Assembly (NCBI GenBank): GCA_021613375.1 | Contig: CM038711.1 | Span: forward strand, 17,547,194-17,611,193 | DNA from: Megaleporinus macrocephalus | Lineage: Eukaryota > Chordata > Actinopteri > Characiformes > Anostomidae | DNA: 64,000 nt | Direction: 5' to 3' | In this document: positions 1 through 50,573 of the stretch, piece by piece | Layout of the letters: the number at the start of each line of letters is the position of its first letter | Numbering within the stretch: position 1 is the stretch's first letter | Translations under genes and position numbers: made by a program | Notes under the pieces: generated by a model | What the model was told of the DNA's origin: nothing | Seen by the model: the letters and a program-made list of their open reading frames with translations, nothing else | Databases searched by the model: none

Positions 1-22726
<22,726 letters not shown>

Positions 22727-23505
22727 ACGGGGGGCGTAGCTCTCGTTAAAAAGCCCGTCGCGGTGGGGGGTCGAGAAGATGACAAGCGCGATGGAGAGAG
22801 GCGGAGGGCAGCAAGCCGTCCCCCAACCATGAACACCCGGCTTCTCTCATGATTCTCCTGCTGACGTGCCCTGGGCCCCCAACGCCAGGAGCTCCCTTCT
22901 CCTCCTCTCTTTTAACCCCTCGCCTCCTTTTGCGTTTTGACATTTTTTTCATTTTTTTCCCCTCCGTCCTTCTCAGTTTTGTCCTTTTTTCTTTTTTTTT
23001 CCTTTTTTAAAGACAAGACTTTTTCATGATTCATGATTTTCCTCTTTTTTGGAATTTCAGGTCATTTCAGGTGTTTTATTTAAAAGAAAACATGAACAAA
23101 CAAAAAAGACAAAGTTGACTCAAAGAACTATTCCTTATATAGGGATGAAATATTTTGTTGCAACAAAAGAAAGTTGCCTTTATTACTATTTATTTTGCAT
23201 TCATGATAAACAGTTTTAGAAGGTGGCACATGGAGGCAGGACAGGAAAGGAAGGAAATATGTGAAGATAAGTATGTTTGGTTTGGTGGACAACCAATGCT
23301 TTCTAAAGAGTTCACTCATAGTTTATGTCTACCCATTGTTCAGTCATCCATCATTCATCGCAGGCTGCTATAACTTACAGCAAATAACATGAGCATTGAT
23401 TGATCTGGTGAGCAGTGAGGTGTGCGTCATATGATGTAAGATTGTGCAAGTTGCTTTTAGAGGAGGACTGATTGTCGGAGTGAGTTCTGAGGGTCATTGT
23501 TAATC

Positions 23506-23511
23506 AATAAA
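23506..23511 (+). terminator. FRMD5: Polyadenylation signal AATAAA (proximal)
   Basis: A canonical AATAAA lies 780 bases after the FRMD5 stop codon. A second lies at 23633-23638. Either may define a short 3' UTR. Confidence 0.5.
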
Positions 23512-24579
23512 AGTTTTGGGTATCTTGAAGTTATGTATTTTGGCGGATTATTTTCAAATCGTCATACGTTTCTAGGAGTATAATAATGTGTAAGCGGTAG
23601 AAAGCTGTGAAGTAGAAATCCATTTTTAAGACAATAAAAGATTTTTTAAAGGATAAAGAACAAACCCGTAAATATGTGTTCTGTCATGTCACCCAATAGT
23701 ATCAGTATCTGTTAATGAAATGTCCATGGTTGACCTCTTGAAAACACCTAGCACCCATAGATCCAGTCTAGCTAGATGTGCAATACTGTAAAGTTATACT
23801 ACTTTGAAGGTCTTTCTTTTTGTTTTTAGTCTCATTTCATTTGATTTTCATGTCCTGAGTTTATTATTGCTAGAAGAAAATGGAAAGATGTCTTATTGTA
23901 TAGAGAACGACAAGTGTGTTTCAATTCCATATCAACCCTGCTCTTACATTTGTATTTTGTGGATATCATGCTATTTACTTAGAATTACAATAATGATGCT
24001 GTACTTTTTGTACAAAAGTAGTTAGTTTCCTAATATATATTGACAGTTTTTTTTCCATGTATATTTTAACAGAACTGAAATGTTATTTTGTTATCGAAGA
24101 TTAAATTATACCTTTTTTAGCTCTGCGTTTCAGGCGAGGTCTAGAATTTGTGGTGTAATTGCTGGGGAGACACAATAGAAGGCTTTTAATCCAGATCCAA
24201 TGTCCATTTCCACCTCACTTAGTCCACAGCGAGCCTCCTTTGCATGCAGGCACCAAATTGTGCTTCAAAGAGGCATGCATGCTGGGAAGTGGAGGACGTC
24301 ATCCGCTCTGCACAGTCTAGACCAAAGACTGTGTGCCGTTAATGTCAGAGGCAATATGTACTTGAGTCACGACTTCAGTCGTTATTGTACTGTATATATG
24401 TCATGACAGAGCTGAAAACTACAAAGATGTTTGGACTGGGTGGAAAAAAAACCTTGGTTGTTTGTTTGTCTACTCCCTTCAAACTAGTGCAGAAATGTGT
24501 GCATGTGCGAGTGAATGGGAAAGAGAAAATATTAAATATTAAACAGATGCAGATAGTGGAATACTTCAGGGGTTTTCAG

Positions 24580-24740
24580 CCTAATCTCTACCTGCCGCAT
24601 CTACAGCGTCCAGTGGGTTACCACAGACTACTGACACGTTTCTCAGTACAAAAGCACTGTTATCTCCAAACAGAAGCTAGTGGAGAAGCTAATAGAAGAC
24701 CGGCTGGAGTACTCTATGGATGCGGCAGATAGAGATTAGG
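24580..24740. repeat. Long imperfect hairpin downstream of the FRMD5 stop
   Basis: The left arm (CCTAATCTCTACCTGCCGCA, from 24580) and the right arm ending at 24740 (TGCGGCAGATAGAGATTAGG) are reverse complements with one mismatch over 20 bases. Weaker pairing continues inward. The loop is about 90 bases. If transcribed in the long 3' UTR it would form a stable stem. Confidence 0.75.
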
Positions 24741-26985
24741 TTGGAAATGGCTGGAATGTTCTTCTATGTCTTATTTTTGTTTGCTGGGAACAGTTTTGAG
24801 TTCTTGAACAAGTGAAAAAACATGGCAAAGATGGTGATGGAAATGTCCGTGTTTGGCTTTAACCCTCATAATCGTTCACAAGGTTTCATTTAGGGCAGAT
24901 CAAAGGCCTGGCTGGTATAGTATTCGATTGACATGTTTCTATTTGGTCAGTGCTTGCTTCAGTTTGGTTGTTCCTGTGGTGTTTACTTACATACCATTTG
25001 TGCTAACCACTTTGGAATGAACGTTACGCTGGAATATCAGCGCGACCATCTCAGACGTTACACTGGTTACTCCTGTATCCATCTGCTGCTTGGCAGCTTT
25101 GGGTGCTGTCTTCCACAGTCATCAGAAACTGAAGGTTCATCCGCTGGACACCCATACAGTGGCAGCGGAACACTGTAGCACACTTTTTTTCAAACGTAGA
25201 CTCCAAAAGCAGATCCAAGCACATTTAACAGGTGGTCACAGTCAGGAAGGCGAGAGTCACTAAAGTAATGCATGTATCTTACCTAAAGAAGTATTCATGC
25301 ATGCATTCTCAACAGCCTTGTAATGGAAGAGTGTCGCCTGAGTCTTTTATATTTTCTTATTATCTGCAAATGGGGGGAGCAGTACATTTCCTTTTTTCGC
25401 CTTTCTGGTAAAGACCTATATCCTATATCAATAAATGATTGATGTAACAAGCAAACGATCAAACGAAGGGTAGAGGTCCGAGCGGATGATCAGTTTTTAT
25501 TCTTTCTACAGCATTTATGTAGCTTGGGTGGCCCATCCTGCATGCACCCAATACTGCTGGCAGCCCCACTCAATAAGCAATAATTAGTTCAACTGTAAAA
25601 TCACAAGAACAAGGATTGTCTTGGCGGTTTTGTGGTGTTTTGTAGCAAGGGCCAGACCACCTGTTTTTTTTTGTTTTTTGTTTTTTTTGGTGGTTGGGGT
25701 TAATGAATAAATCAGTATCACTTGAGTCAAAGTTTGTGCCTGAGCTTAAATTCATAATCATGTCCAACACTTGCTGCATTTTATGCTCGCTGTAATGCTC
25801 CAGTGTTTAATAACTTGATGTGGACATGTGGCTAAGGAGCTGTCAGAGGTACCTTAACACTTAAAAGTACTACATGCAGTATTTAAGCCAGGGAGCAGCA
25901 GGAACGTGTATAGGCCTGGGTACACTGGGTATAAATTCAAGTCACATCAAACATACTCAGTCCTGTTGACTAGACAAACTGTCCAGGCACTGCCCAATCA
26001 CTGTCCAGTATGGAATGATGTCTTGACATGTCTGTTCAGGTATGTGAAACTAATGTTTTTTCTCCTAGACCCAGTAACAAATTAGCAGAGAATTATCAGT
26101 CTGGCCAAGTATTATGGGATGTTTCTGCACTCCCTCCCTAGAGACCAGTTACATTTCAGGCTAAAAACTAGTGGACAAACATATAAAACACAAGCCTCAA
26201 CCAATAATCTTGCATGTAGTTCTTTTAAGATACTGTGACGGGGTATAAGACTCTGAAAAACCTTTTACATAGATGATTGCTTTAGGCATTCTTACTGCTG
26301 CCATGGATCCTTCAGTGCTAATCCATTAGCACATGACTTCAGTACCATTATCAGTGATTTAACTGTGACAGTGGTCATGAAATCATCACTGCTTATTTTG
26401 TACCATTAGTGCACTTTTCATTGGCACTAAATGTCTCTTGAATCAGATTCTAATTTAATACATACATTTGATACTGGTGTTAGTATGCTGGATATAATGG
26501 TTGTGAACTAAACTGTTTATTACTATCAAATATTGATCTGCTGTATCCTTTTATGTATACTTTCACTTGGGGAAACTGGCTGAGGTGCTTTTCATGTACA
26601 CCGTATGGAAGATTTTTGTACCTCTCACTGTACAGCAAACGAGAGGTGTATTGATGTGGAGTTGGCTAGCTGCCATCGCCATATGCTAGCAGTCACTCCA
26701 GAGTGCTTTCACAGAAGATTTGCAGAACACTGCATTGCAGATGTTGCACCTTCATGGCTCAACTCAACTAATATCCATTCTGGGGCCACACATTATTACA
26801 GCTTGGGCTAAATCTAATCCAGCCTGCTTATATCAAGAAAATCAGTCTAACACTGCTAGCAAACACCAGAAGTCAACAGACACCCACATCCTTTCTGTAA
26901 ACACATCCCTACAACATTCCTCTCAACCCACTCTAACCGCATGTAGCTCTTTATTAAGGTTGTGCAGACTTTATAAGGTTTAGAG

Positions 26986-27640
26986 CAGGGGTTCTTTCCG
27001 CCCCAAGGCCCCCCGCTTACAAAGCATAGCGGCCCACAGGAACACTAAAATAAACTTTTAAAAATGTTTTCTTTTTCAGCGACAGTAAAAGATCAAATCA
27101 CCAATTTTGCTTCAATCATAAAAACCAAAATGTTAGTAAAAGGAGGTAGATGTGAACTGTGATCTGGAGATTTTTCAATGGGTTTCCCACTAGAGTTAGT
27201 TTGGTCTCAAGATGTCTGTTAGTTTTGAGGGTTTTTGTGATTTGTCTAAATTAGCTGAACCGCTGAGACACCACTCACTGCGTGTCGTCACAGTCAGCAA
27301 TAACAAAAAACCTGATATCTGCTTCTTGGCTGGTTTATCTGTTTGAGTTTAACTGCTCAAGTTGCTGATGCTCGGTAAAGAAAAGATCCATGAGCCAAAA
27401 TAAAGTCTGCGCTGAATACCAGCAGCTGCGTTGTCTCAGACTGATGATGTTTATTTTGTTACTGCAACATTTTTATCCAAGTTGTTTGTTAAGGTTGTAA
27501 CTTGAAATCGTTGAATTTTTTTCCCATGCATGTTTTTATGACTTGACGTGATATTACCAGCCCTTTACAAAATACTGCCTCCCTCCAAGTTTAGGCTTGC
27601 GGACCACTAGAGGGTGCTTCACAGTCAGCCCCAGGGAGAG
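26986..27640. mobile_element. hAT-like repeat remnant
   Basis: It starts CAGGGGTTCTTTCCG, close to the common hAT terminus CAGGGGTTCTCAA. It ends with GACCACTAGAGGGTGCTTC wording. A stretch at 27530-27620 (CATGTTTTTATGACTTG, ATTACCAGCCCTTTACAAAA) recurs at 37118-37200 inside BLM. No transposase frame is present. Confidence 0.5.
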
Positions 27641-29266
27641 GACACTAAGTGCATTTACATGTACTTAATAACCCGATTAACTGCAGAAAATCAAATTTTG
27701 TCAGAAATTCAAGTCAGTTTACCTGAAAATATGAACATGAAATAGAACATGAAAAATATTTACATACAGGTTGTTTCATTACTATGGTTTGTTTTCACAC
27801 GTGCAGAATGAGCAAAACTAAGGGTATACATGGACTGAAAATTCTGCTTACTAAGCTAAAATCTAAAAGGATTTCTATAAAGGATTTCTTAATCTCCCTA
27901 GACTTTACACCGATGCTGTTTACATGACCACTTGAATAATCAATGGAAGTAAATGCAGAAATACTATTATGATCAGACTTAGTGCTTGTAAATGTAGTAT
28001 TTGCCGTGAACCATAAGAATAAACAAAGCTTCATGCTGTATAAATGCAGTGGGCAGCCACCTCAAACAGCAGCTGTTGTGGGAAATTCCGACTTTGTCTC
28101 ACAATCCAACGCCCGCTTGTGACCCAGGGACACAGTGGCCAGATTACGTTTGAAATTTCTTTATTTCCATTTATAAACATATATCTTCAATTGAATAAGT
28201 CAAAACCAGCATGTATTTATGGAAAGACACTGCAGAAAGAATGTAATCTGTCCTTGTGCCTGCGGGGCGTGCATGTGTGTAACAAGAGTCAAATTCAGCA
28301 CAACACCTGTTGTCTCTAAAATATCTGCCTGCTGTGTTTATCTTCGAGTTGAAGCTTTCCATACACTGTGTCCACACAGACAAGTCTGTGCAAACGTATT
28401 GAAGTCCTGGATGCAGATTGAGAGAAGTGTTGGGGACGCATTGAAGGAAAAGTGTCTGTTGACTTTTACCGTCTATCAACTTTTTTTTTTTTTTTGTTGC
28501 AGCACCAAATTAAAGAAACTCAATTTGTGTAAATTCCATTCTAACTATTTCTTTAAACGCAAGCTTGCAGTGGCGGCTGGATCATCTAGAGTGGGCTATT
28601 CTGAAGTAAATGGAATAGCAACACCTGTTCTCTAGCAGTGCCCAGGTGGCGCTCTTCTCTACAAACATACTGGATCCACATGTTGGTGAAAAGGTTCACT
28701 AGCTTTGCTTAGATCACTGGCTGAGAGAAGATGGTCTCTGCCTGTGTACACTAAACTTATCTCTATTCGTAATCAGAGATCATGCAGTGTTATGGAGCAT
28801 CATTATACTATGAATGAACCAAATATATCCTTAAAAGTTATCTGGTAGGTGACCAGAAACACTGCTTTTAAGCCTGAAGTCACTGCAGAGATACTAGACT
28901 GAGATGTCATATTGTAACACACTTAATGTACTGTGCTCGTCACTTTTCTAGCTCCCCTCGAACTCTCCGCAACAGCTCTGCATACACACACATACACACG
29001 CACCTGTGTATATGCATAGATCTGTCAATGTGATCCCTGTAACCTGCATCTTTTTGACTCGACACCGGAGGTCGCTGTTTAGTTACTTAATATATAACTA
29101 GATCAACAAATATATACGGATTTATGTGCCAAACACGGCTCCTGTTGAGTCCGTTTCATTCCAAAACCATCTTTGTACTGTAGGAAACCTTCCATGCGAA
29201 ACGGTATTAAATATTGTTTCTCTGATAGTCCCTTGTAACTGGTGCCATGGAATTATTCAAACTTGA

Positions 29267-29272
29267 AATAAA
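29267..29272 (+). terminator. FRMD5: Polyadenylation signal AATAAA (distal candidate)
   Basis: A canonical AATAAA is followed by a GT/T-rich stretch (TGTGTTC, TTTGTGACTTGTTTTT) as expected downstream of a cleavage site. It would end a long FRMD5 transcript before the transposon remnant and the converging BLM gene. Confidence 0.4.
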
Positions 29273-29504
29273 CATTCAGATGTGTTCAAATTTACTTTGT
29301 GACTTGTTTTTCATGCCATCTAATAAGGTCTTGAATCTAACTGAAAGAATTAAAGGCCCTGACAAAGTTAGAATATGCAAATGAGCTTATGAACCAATCA
29401 TATAAAGCGGACGAATGAAGATTAAATATGAAACTGATTCTAGTAACATGAGCTATGGTATAACAACTGCACACAGGGCTATATATATGCTTAGTGGAGA
29501 TAAT

Positions 29505-30070
29505 TAGGTGAATGGGCTACAACAGCAGAGGACCATGTCAGGTTTCAGTTGTCAGGCAGAAATAGAAAGCTGAGGCTGCAGTAGGCAGAGGGTCACCAAA
29601 ACTGTATAGTTGAAGATGAGTAAAAATGTAGCCTGGTCTAAAAAATCTTGATTTCTGCTGAGGCATACAGAGAACATCGTCAGTATTTGGTGCGAACCAC
29701 ATAGCTCTGTGAACCCAGTGTGCCTTGTGGCAACAGTACAGGCTGTTAGAGGTGGTGTAACGGTATGGGCAAGGCTTTCTCTGCACACTTTGGGACAATT
29801 AATACCAATAAATCAAATAGGCACTATTTAAAAATCATTGCTGACCATGAGCTTGCCTTCATAGCTAAAATATACTACAGCACCAGTCATCTCAAAATGG
29901 CTTTACAAAAGGTTTGGTATGAAAGTGCACCTATAAACACCCGCTTACACTTACATAATGCAAGCATGTCAACATGGCCCAGACTGTTAAAGACATGTTT
30001 CAAACAAGTTGTTATGAAGAGGCTGTTTTGACAGCAAATGAAAACCCTACCTTCAGAGATGGCTCAATGC
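29505..30070 (+). pseudogene. Decayed Tc1-like transposase gene fragment
   Basis: Read on the plus strand, broken frames give pieces such as RWATTAEDHVRF-like wording, QLSGRNRKLRLQ, GNSTGC and ASMSTWPRLLKTCFKQV followed by MKRLF. The DNA also follows the order of the Tc1-like transposase repeat common in fishes (TTTCTGCTGAGGCATACAGA, ATGTCAACATGGCCCAGACT, GAGGCTGTTTTGACAGCAAA). There are several stops and frame changes and an internal loss, so it cannot be functional. It fills the gap between the converging 3' ends of FRMD5 and BLM. Confidence 0.6.
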
Positions 30071-30192
30071 TTAGTGAGTATATACTGTAGCTGTAATGTC
30101 TTTGCAATATTTTTGTACATTTGTTATTAAATGTTTTAAGGTTCCTAAATCCCCTACTGAAAGAAAATACACACACTATTTATATGAATCAG

Positions 30193-30198
30193 TTTAAT
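30193..30198 (-). terminator. BLM: Candidate BLM polyadenylation signal ATTAAA
   Basis: TTTAAT on the plus strand reads ATTAAA on the minus strand, 213 bases after the BLM stop codon. It is the common variant signal. No AATAAA was seen closer on this strand. Confidence 0.4.
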
Positions 30199-30410
30199 GA
30201 TGAAGTTAAAACTTTTAAGTATACATTTAAAGACAAAACTAGCTAACAGTTACATTAAACTGCACAGTATATGTAAATGGGTGCTGTATATATACACAAG
30301 GCAAGAAATATTCACAAAAAAATAAAACAAACATTACATTCAAACTTTACAAATATGTAGATATACTTAGACAAAGATAAAAGGTTGCTGTGAAGATCCA
30401 CTGGTGGATG

Positions 30411-41249
<10,839 letters not shown>

Positions 41250-41870
41250 CGCGCGGACAGTAAACAAACATGCGTACAAACAAATAAACTAGCTAACCAA
41301 ATAACACAATATACTAATTAAACGTTTAGATATCTAGTCATCAACAAATGACATCTGCAGCTGACAGTAAGCGATTCAGTTGGCGCAGAGAGGCTCAGAG
41401 AATCCCGGCGCTCAAGTTCGTTAGCTTGCTAAGCGGCTACCGCTACACTCTCCGGTGTTCGTGGTATCTCGGCAGTCCAAACGCAAAAAACTACAGAAAC
41501 CATGTATGTAACATTGTATACTGGGGAAAACCGATTTTCTTGCTACCACGCGTGAGATAATAACACAATTACTGCAATACTACCATTGTGCTGAGTGCTA
41601 AATCTAAAGACTTGTATGTTTACCGCCTTGTCGCGGATTCGCTACTCGCCCTCTGATTGGTGCATTCCAAATCCACGCGTTTCCGCTTTATTTCTATTGG
41701 TTATGTGTTACACAACGTTTACAGCCCGCGCATTACCGTCCCAAATCGCACTGCACACTTATTAGTGCACACTTCCCCTGAGTCACTTAGTGGACAGCGG
41801 AGTGCAGTCGTACGTGCTCATACTGATCTTACTTCGCTTCCGGCCACAAATTTCGTTGGATGAGTCATAC
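41250..41870 (-). promoter_or_regulatory. BLM: BLM promoter region
   Basis: Upstream of the start codon at 41249 the sequence becomes richer in CpG, with CGCGCGATG at the start and GTCGCGGATTCGC and ACGCGTTTCCGC near 41630-41690. Two CCAAT boxes on the minus strand (ATTGG at 41656-41660 and 41696-41700) lie 36-40 bases apart. There is no clear TATA box. This is typical of a housekeeping, cell-cycle-linked promoter. The transcription start is probably near 41.6 kb but is not shown directly. Confidence 0.5.
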
Positions 41871-43083
41871 ACATAACCGTAGCCAAATTAACATGTCATT
41901 TTAAAGCGTGAATTTTTAACAATAATTTAATTGTTAAAATGTAAACAAAGTCGCTTAAATTGTTTTGGTGTAAAATGGTGCATTGTGGAAAACAATCTTT
42001 TTAAATCACATTTCAACAACGTGAATGTAAACTATTTTATATGCTCTCCATAAAGACCAGCGAATCCACTTAAGTTTATCAAATGATTACATTTTTATAC
42101 TACGTGGAAGTTTTTAGAATTTCTAACAAACACACGGCTTGCTTATGATATAAGTTAGCCATATTATACGGCAAGATGATGCTGGAATCGTTCTCACACA
42201 ACTCTGTATGGAGCAGGGGGTCAGCTCTGACCTGGTGGTATCAGCCTGTTATAACGTTATAAAGATATATATGTTGCCTTAATAAATGAAAGAGTCGATA
42301 AAAAAGTAATCAGTAAATGAATGGGAATCAAAGACTTAATCAAATCAAAGATCCAAAGATATAGTCCTAATTGTAACCTGGCCACACGTTTGTTTACTTT
42401 AATAGGTTAATAAATTGTTCTTTAATTTAGAAATAAGAGTAGATTTTATAAAAGGTAAATGGTAACATCCCTTAAAGAACTGCATCAGCATATTCTCGAT
42501 GGAAGAACTGGAAATCCATGACAGAAAGGAAGATCTAAAAAAAGTTTTCTTCCAGGAATGGAATGGATTATTTTGTTTAATGATAAAAGCTTATCCCAAA
42601 GTATTGCAAACCAGTATTTCTGGTATCAGGCAATGTATTTATAATAATTTCATGTAATAGTTTTAGGTCTGGAAGGCAATTATTGCATTGTATCCATCAT
42701 CACCACAACAATTCTGACTTTTAAAGTTTTTTCTATTAAGGTGCATTAAAACACTCCTCCCTTCTCCTGAAATGATGAAATTGAACAGTCCAGTATTTGC
42801 ACATTTTGAATGGACGTTCAAGATTGCTACTGCAATGTCAGCCTGTGTGACACTGTGTGACATTCACCACATTCATCACAAAGTAGAATAACTAGATTAT
42901 TCTAGTTAACTAGATCATTCATCACAAAGTAGAATAACTAGATTATTCTAGTTAACTAGATCATTCTAGTTATTTTACTTTTTATATTCTACTTTTTTGT
43001 GATTTGTGAATGTAGTGAATGTTACACAGTGTCAAAGAGACTGACACTGGAGTAGCAATCTGGAAGTAGCAATCTGACAATCT
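41871..43083. other. Intergenic stretch between the BLM promoter and the CTSH 3' end
   Basis: AT-rich sequence without supported genes. The one clear structure is the foldback element at 42821-43062. Confidence 0.6.
42821..43062. repeat. Foldback element with an internal 46-bp tandem duplication
   Basis: The left arm (from 42821: AGATTGCTACTGCAATGTCA, GACACTGTGTGACATTCACC) pairs with the right arm ending near 43062 (TGACACTGGAGTAGCAATCT, GTGAATGTTACACAGTGTC). In the centre a 46-base unit (42871-42916) is repeated directly at 42917-42962 with no change. Each unit is itself partly palindromic around CTAGATTATTCTAGTTAAC. Confidence 0.8.
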
Positions 43084-43089
43084 TTTATT
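43084..43089 (-). terminator. CTSH: Candidate CTSH polyadenylation signal AATAAA
   Basis: TTTATT on the plus strand reads AATAAA on the minus strand, 597 bases after the CTSH stop codon. It lies just beyond the foldback element. Confidence 0.35.
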
Positions 43090-43685
43090 GTAAATACACC
43101 AGAAAAATGGCTAGTATGCAGAGTAACAGGTGTTGTACAGTTTGTAAAGTGAACTGTACTGAAGCCAGTTTGGAAAACGATCTGCAGTGGGATTTGCACT
43201 GAAACATTTGCACTGAAACACAATGTCATTTCCTATTTTTAAACACAGATCCTTTAGGTGCTCCATACTGTGTTCACTGTAACATCAGATACAACAGATG
43301 CATTTCTTAGAAACAGCATATTGTAACCCCTCGATAATACAACTGTAATCATGTAACCATATAACCATAATTCTGTGACTGTTTACTGTTTTTTAAAGAA
43401 GCCTTACAATATGATAAATAAAACACACACACACAGGGCTTAAAACAACCCCTGAGAAACACAATGTATTTGGTAAATTTATATTATTAAACATTATTGA
43501 GTCAGTATATGCTCATAAAAGGTGATCTTTAAATAATCACAAGCAGCAATCAGATGATATTAATGACAGATACTGTAGATCTCAAATGTATGAGCTACTG
43601 TATGTTGTAGCTTTTTATACACACTGATAAAAAGATTTTACATGTTTCTCCCTTTTTAACTAACACATTAAAGTGGCTTAATCAT

Positions 43686-48328
<4,643 letters not shown>

Positions 48329-48430
48329 GCTGGATGCCGACTCCGCGTCTCCGCGACGCGTGTGAGGAAATAAAAGTTCCCCATCACATGACAAACAGCT
48401 GCCTACACGCCTTAGCGAATGAGGACAAAC
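48329..48430 (-). promoter_or_regulatory. CTSH: CTSH proximal promoter with an M-box/CLEAR-like site
   Basis: On the minus strand, TCATGTGA (48384-48391) lies about 60 bases upstream of the start codon. A TATA-like ACTTTTATTT (48368-48377) and a CG-rich leader (CGTCGCGGAGACGCGG) follow. TCATGTGA is the MiT/TFE factor M-box, related to the CLEAR site of lysosomal genes, so TFEB/MITF control is a reasonable inference. No binding evidence is available from sequence alone. Confidence 0.4.
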
Positions 48431-48909
48431 GGTTTATTAATGTCACCGACCTCAGTCAGGTGTTTTAGAAGGGCAGCACCGAAAACTACTCTATATATTC
48501 CAAGTTTAATTTCATTAAGAACCACATTTAAAAATAAATAAATAACCTTAAATCACCTGCTTACAAAAAAAATGTCTCTTTGTTGATGTTTCTGCAGATA
48601 CTGGCCTTCTGCAAAAATACAGGACACAAGGACTCTTTCAGTTATTATGCTTCTGAGCTGTGGAACCTTTTATTAAACAGTCAAACTCAGTGTTCACTTT
48701 TAAGAAACTTGGTGTTTATTTAAAACTCTACATCTCACTGGTACTTATCCATGAGTTGATTTGTGTCTTTGGCTTAAAACTTAAACTTCTATTACTGTTG
48801 ACAACTGTATGTAAATCAGTTTAAGCTGCAACCAGTGAGTTGCTCTGTTTAAATTATTAAATCATTATTCTAAATATTATTATTTATTTCCACCCATACA
48901 GAAATCTGA

Positions 48910-49156
48910 TATACACTGATCAGCCAGCACATTGTTTTCACAATATCTGTCTATTTTATAAGCTAAACTTGCCACCCAAATAGTACCTGCTCTGTGATGG
49001 TCCTGTGTGGGTCCTGACCACTGAAGAACAGGGTAAATATGGAACAGCAAAGTATACAGCGAAATAGAGGGACTACAGCCTGTGTAGAAATACAAAGTGC
49101 TCCTGTATTGTAAATGGATCAAATGGCTAATGAAAGATATGGCTGATCGGTGTATA
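48910..49156. mobile_element. Short inverted-repeat element, TATACACYGATCAGCC ends
   Basis: The left end TATACACTGATCAGCC and the right end GGCTGATCGGTGTATA are reverse complements with one mismatch. The interior (ACCTGCTCTGTGATGGTCCT, GGGTCCTGACCACTGAAGAA) matches half of the larger palindromic elements at 21228 and 53751. It looks like a deletion derivative of that family. Confidence 0.8.
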
Positions 49157-49179
49157 CTGCATGGGTCATGCAGTTTATA

Positions 49180-49525
49180 CCAGTACTAAAGTACTGGTAA
49201 TTACAGTACTAAAGTACTGTAATTGCACTTGATCTTCTAGGAGCACTGGCTAAGTATTGCACTTGTACTGTATGTAGTCTTGTATTTGTTCTCTTCTCTG
49301 TAGGTGTTCCAGTCTTGCTAGGTATTGCGTTGTCTTGTTTCTAGGTATCAGCACTGGCCCTGTGTTTATGGCAGTGTTTGAGTATAAGAGTGGTTTGGAC
49401 TTAAACCTGTTTGTACTAGATAGAGATTCATACTCTAACCAACACTAAGCACTTTTGTAAGTCGCTCTGGATAAGAGCGTCTGCTAAATGCCGTAAATGT
49501 AATATAAATGTAAATGTCACCTATG
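49180..49525 (+). repeat. L2-like LINE or SINE 3' tail
   Basis: The segment ends with AAGTCGCTCTGGATAAGAGC then GTCTGCTAAATGCCGTAAAT and a short TAAATG-type repeat. This is the widespread fish 3' tail shared by L2-like LINEs and V-SINEs. The upstream part carries no recognisable protein. Confidence 0.7.
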
Positions 49526-50573
49526 TATAGTATATATAGATGACCCATGCAGTAGACATACATGATTTATTGCTTTTAAAAATATTTCAGTGTTTGTATA
49601 GATTGTATACAATAATACTTCCACGTATAAAATTTCTGTATGGACAAAACTGGAGTTCTGAAAATGACAACTAACATTAAACTGGTAGACCACCAAAACT
49701 ATTTCCATCTGATTTAATTTAGAAAAAGGTGAAAATTCAGCAGTGACACTGAAGTGTGTAGAAAGTCCAGTAGTGCTATGTCACCATATACACAAAACAC
49801 ACTGGCACATTGAGGATGGTGCTGTTACACACGACAAAAGCTTTTTTAATTTTGCACATTAAATGGTGTCAAGCCTGTGTTGGGATTAATTATTGACTAG
49901 ATTGCACTGTTCACATTTTTTGTCGTGATTTATGTAAGATAAATCTTTGACCAGGTAGGCGTGCAGTAATAAACCATTTGACCCATTTTGTTTGTACTCA
50001 ATTTTACCATGCAGTGAATCATTGGCTTACCTCGCTTCTTCAATAACAAACATTGAATGTTACTCTTAAACTTATTCCTCAGGAATGTTGTAATAGTGTA
50101 ATCTGGAAACATTGTGATAACATAGTGGTAACATTGTCAGTATGTTGTCACAACCTCCTTGAATCCTTTCTAAGTTCTATTATATCTGCATGGAATTCCA
50201 TGGAATTTTGCTAAGTTGCCATCAGGTAGTCATAATACCTCAAAGCAATGTTACCTAATAGTGCCGTTGTGACAACCTTGTTGCTGGGAATGCTCTGCAA
50301 GAACTGAGGAGACCACTTGCTGTAGTTTTCAAAGTGAAATGTGATTCCTATTCTTGCTTGATACAGGATTTCAGCTGCTCAGCAGTTCAGATCTACTTTC
50401 TTGTATTTTTTTTTCATGATGCGCCAGATTTTAGTGGTGGGTGACAAGTATGAACTGCAGGTAAGACCGGTTTAGCACCGATCCATGCTGTGGTAGTATG
50501 TGTAGAATTTAGTTTGACATTTCTTGTGGACATAAACAAGCCCTCCCCTAAAAAAAAGTCATCTTGATGGCAG

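Larger units (their letters stand above)
22727..29290 (+). other. FRMD5: FRMD5 3' UTR, minimal and possible long form
   Basis: There is no further splice-linked coding sequence after the stop at 22726. AATAAA signals at 23506-23511 and 23633-23638 would give a 0.8-0.9 kb UTR. A later AATAAA at 29267-29272 would give about 6.5 kb. The sequence just before 29267 looks less repetitive than its surroundings, which mildly favours a long form. The stretch also includes a long hairpin (24580-24740) and a hAT-like repeat (26986-27640). The open frames of 80-140 codons inside it match nothing I know. Confidence 0.45.

Noticed and set aside
24385..24732. 115-codon plus-strand frame downstream of FRMD5
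   Set aside because: No homology recognised, and it runs through the hairpin repeat at 24580-24740.
29538..29798. Two overlapping minus-strand frames of 78-86 codons
   Set aside because: They are antisense to the Tc1-like transposase remnant, whose plus-strand reading matches the family.
42871..42962. Direct repeats considered as a CRISPR-like array
   Set aside because: Only two adjacent units without spacers, inside a foldback element in vertebrate DNA.
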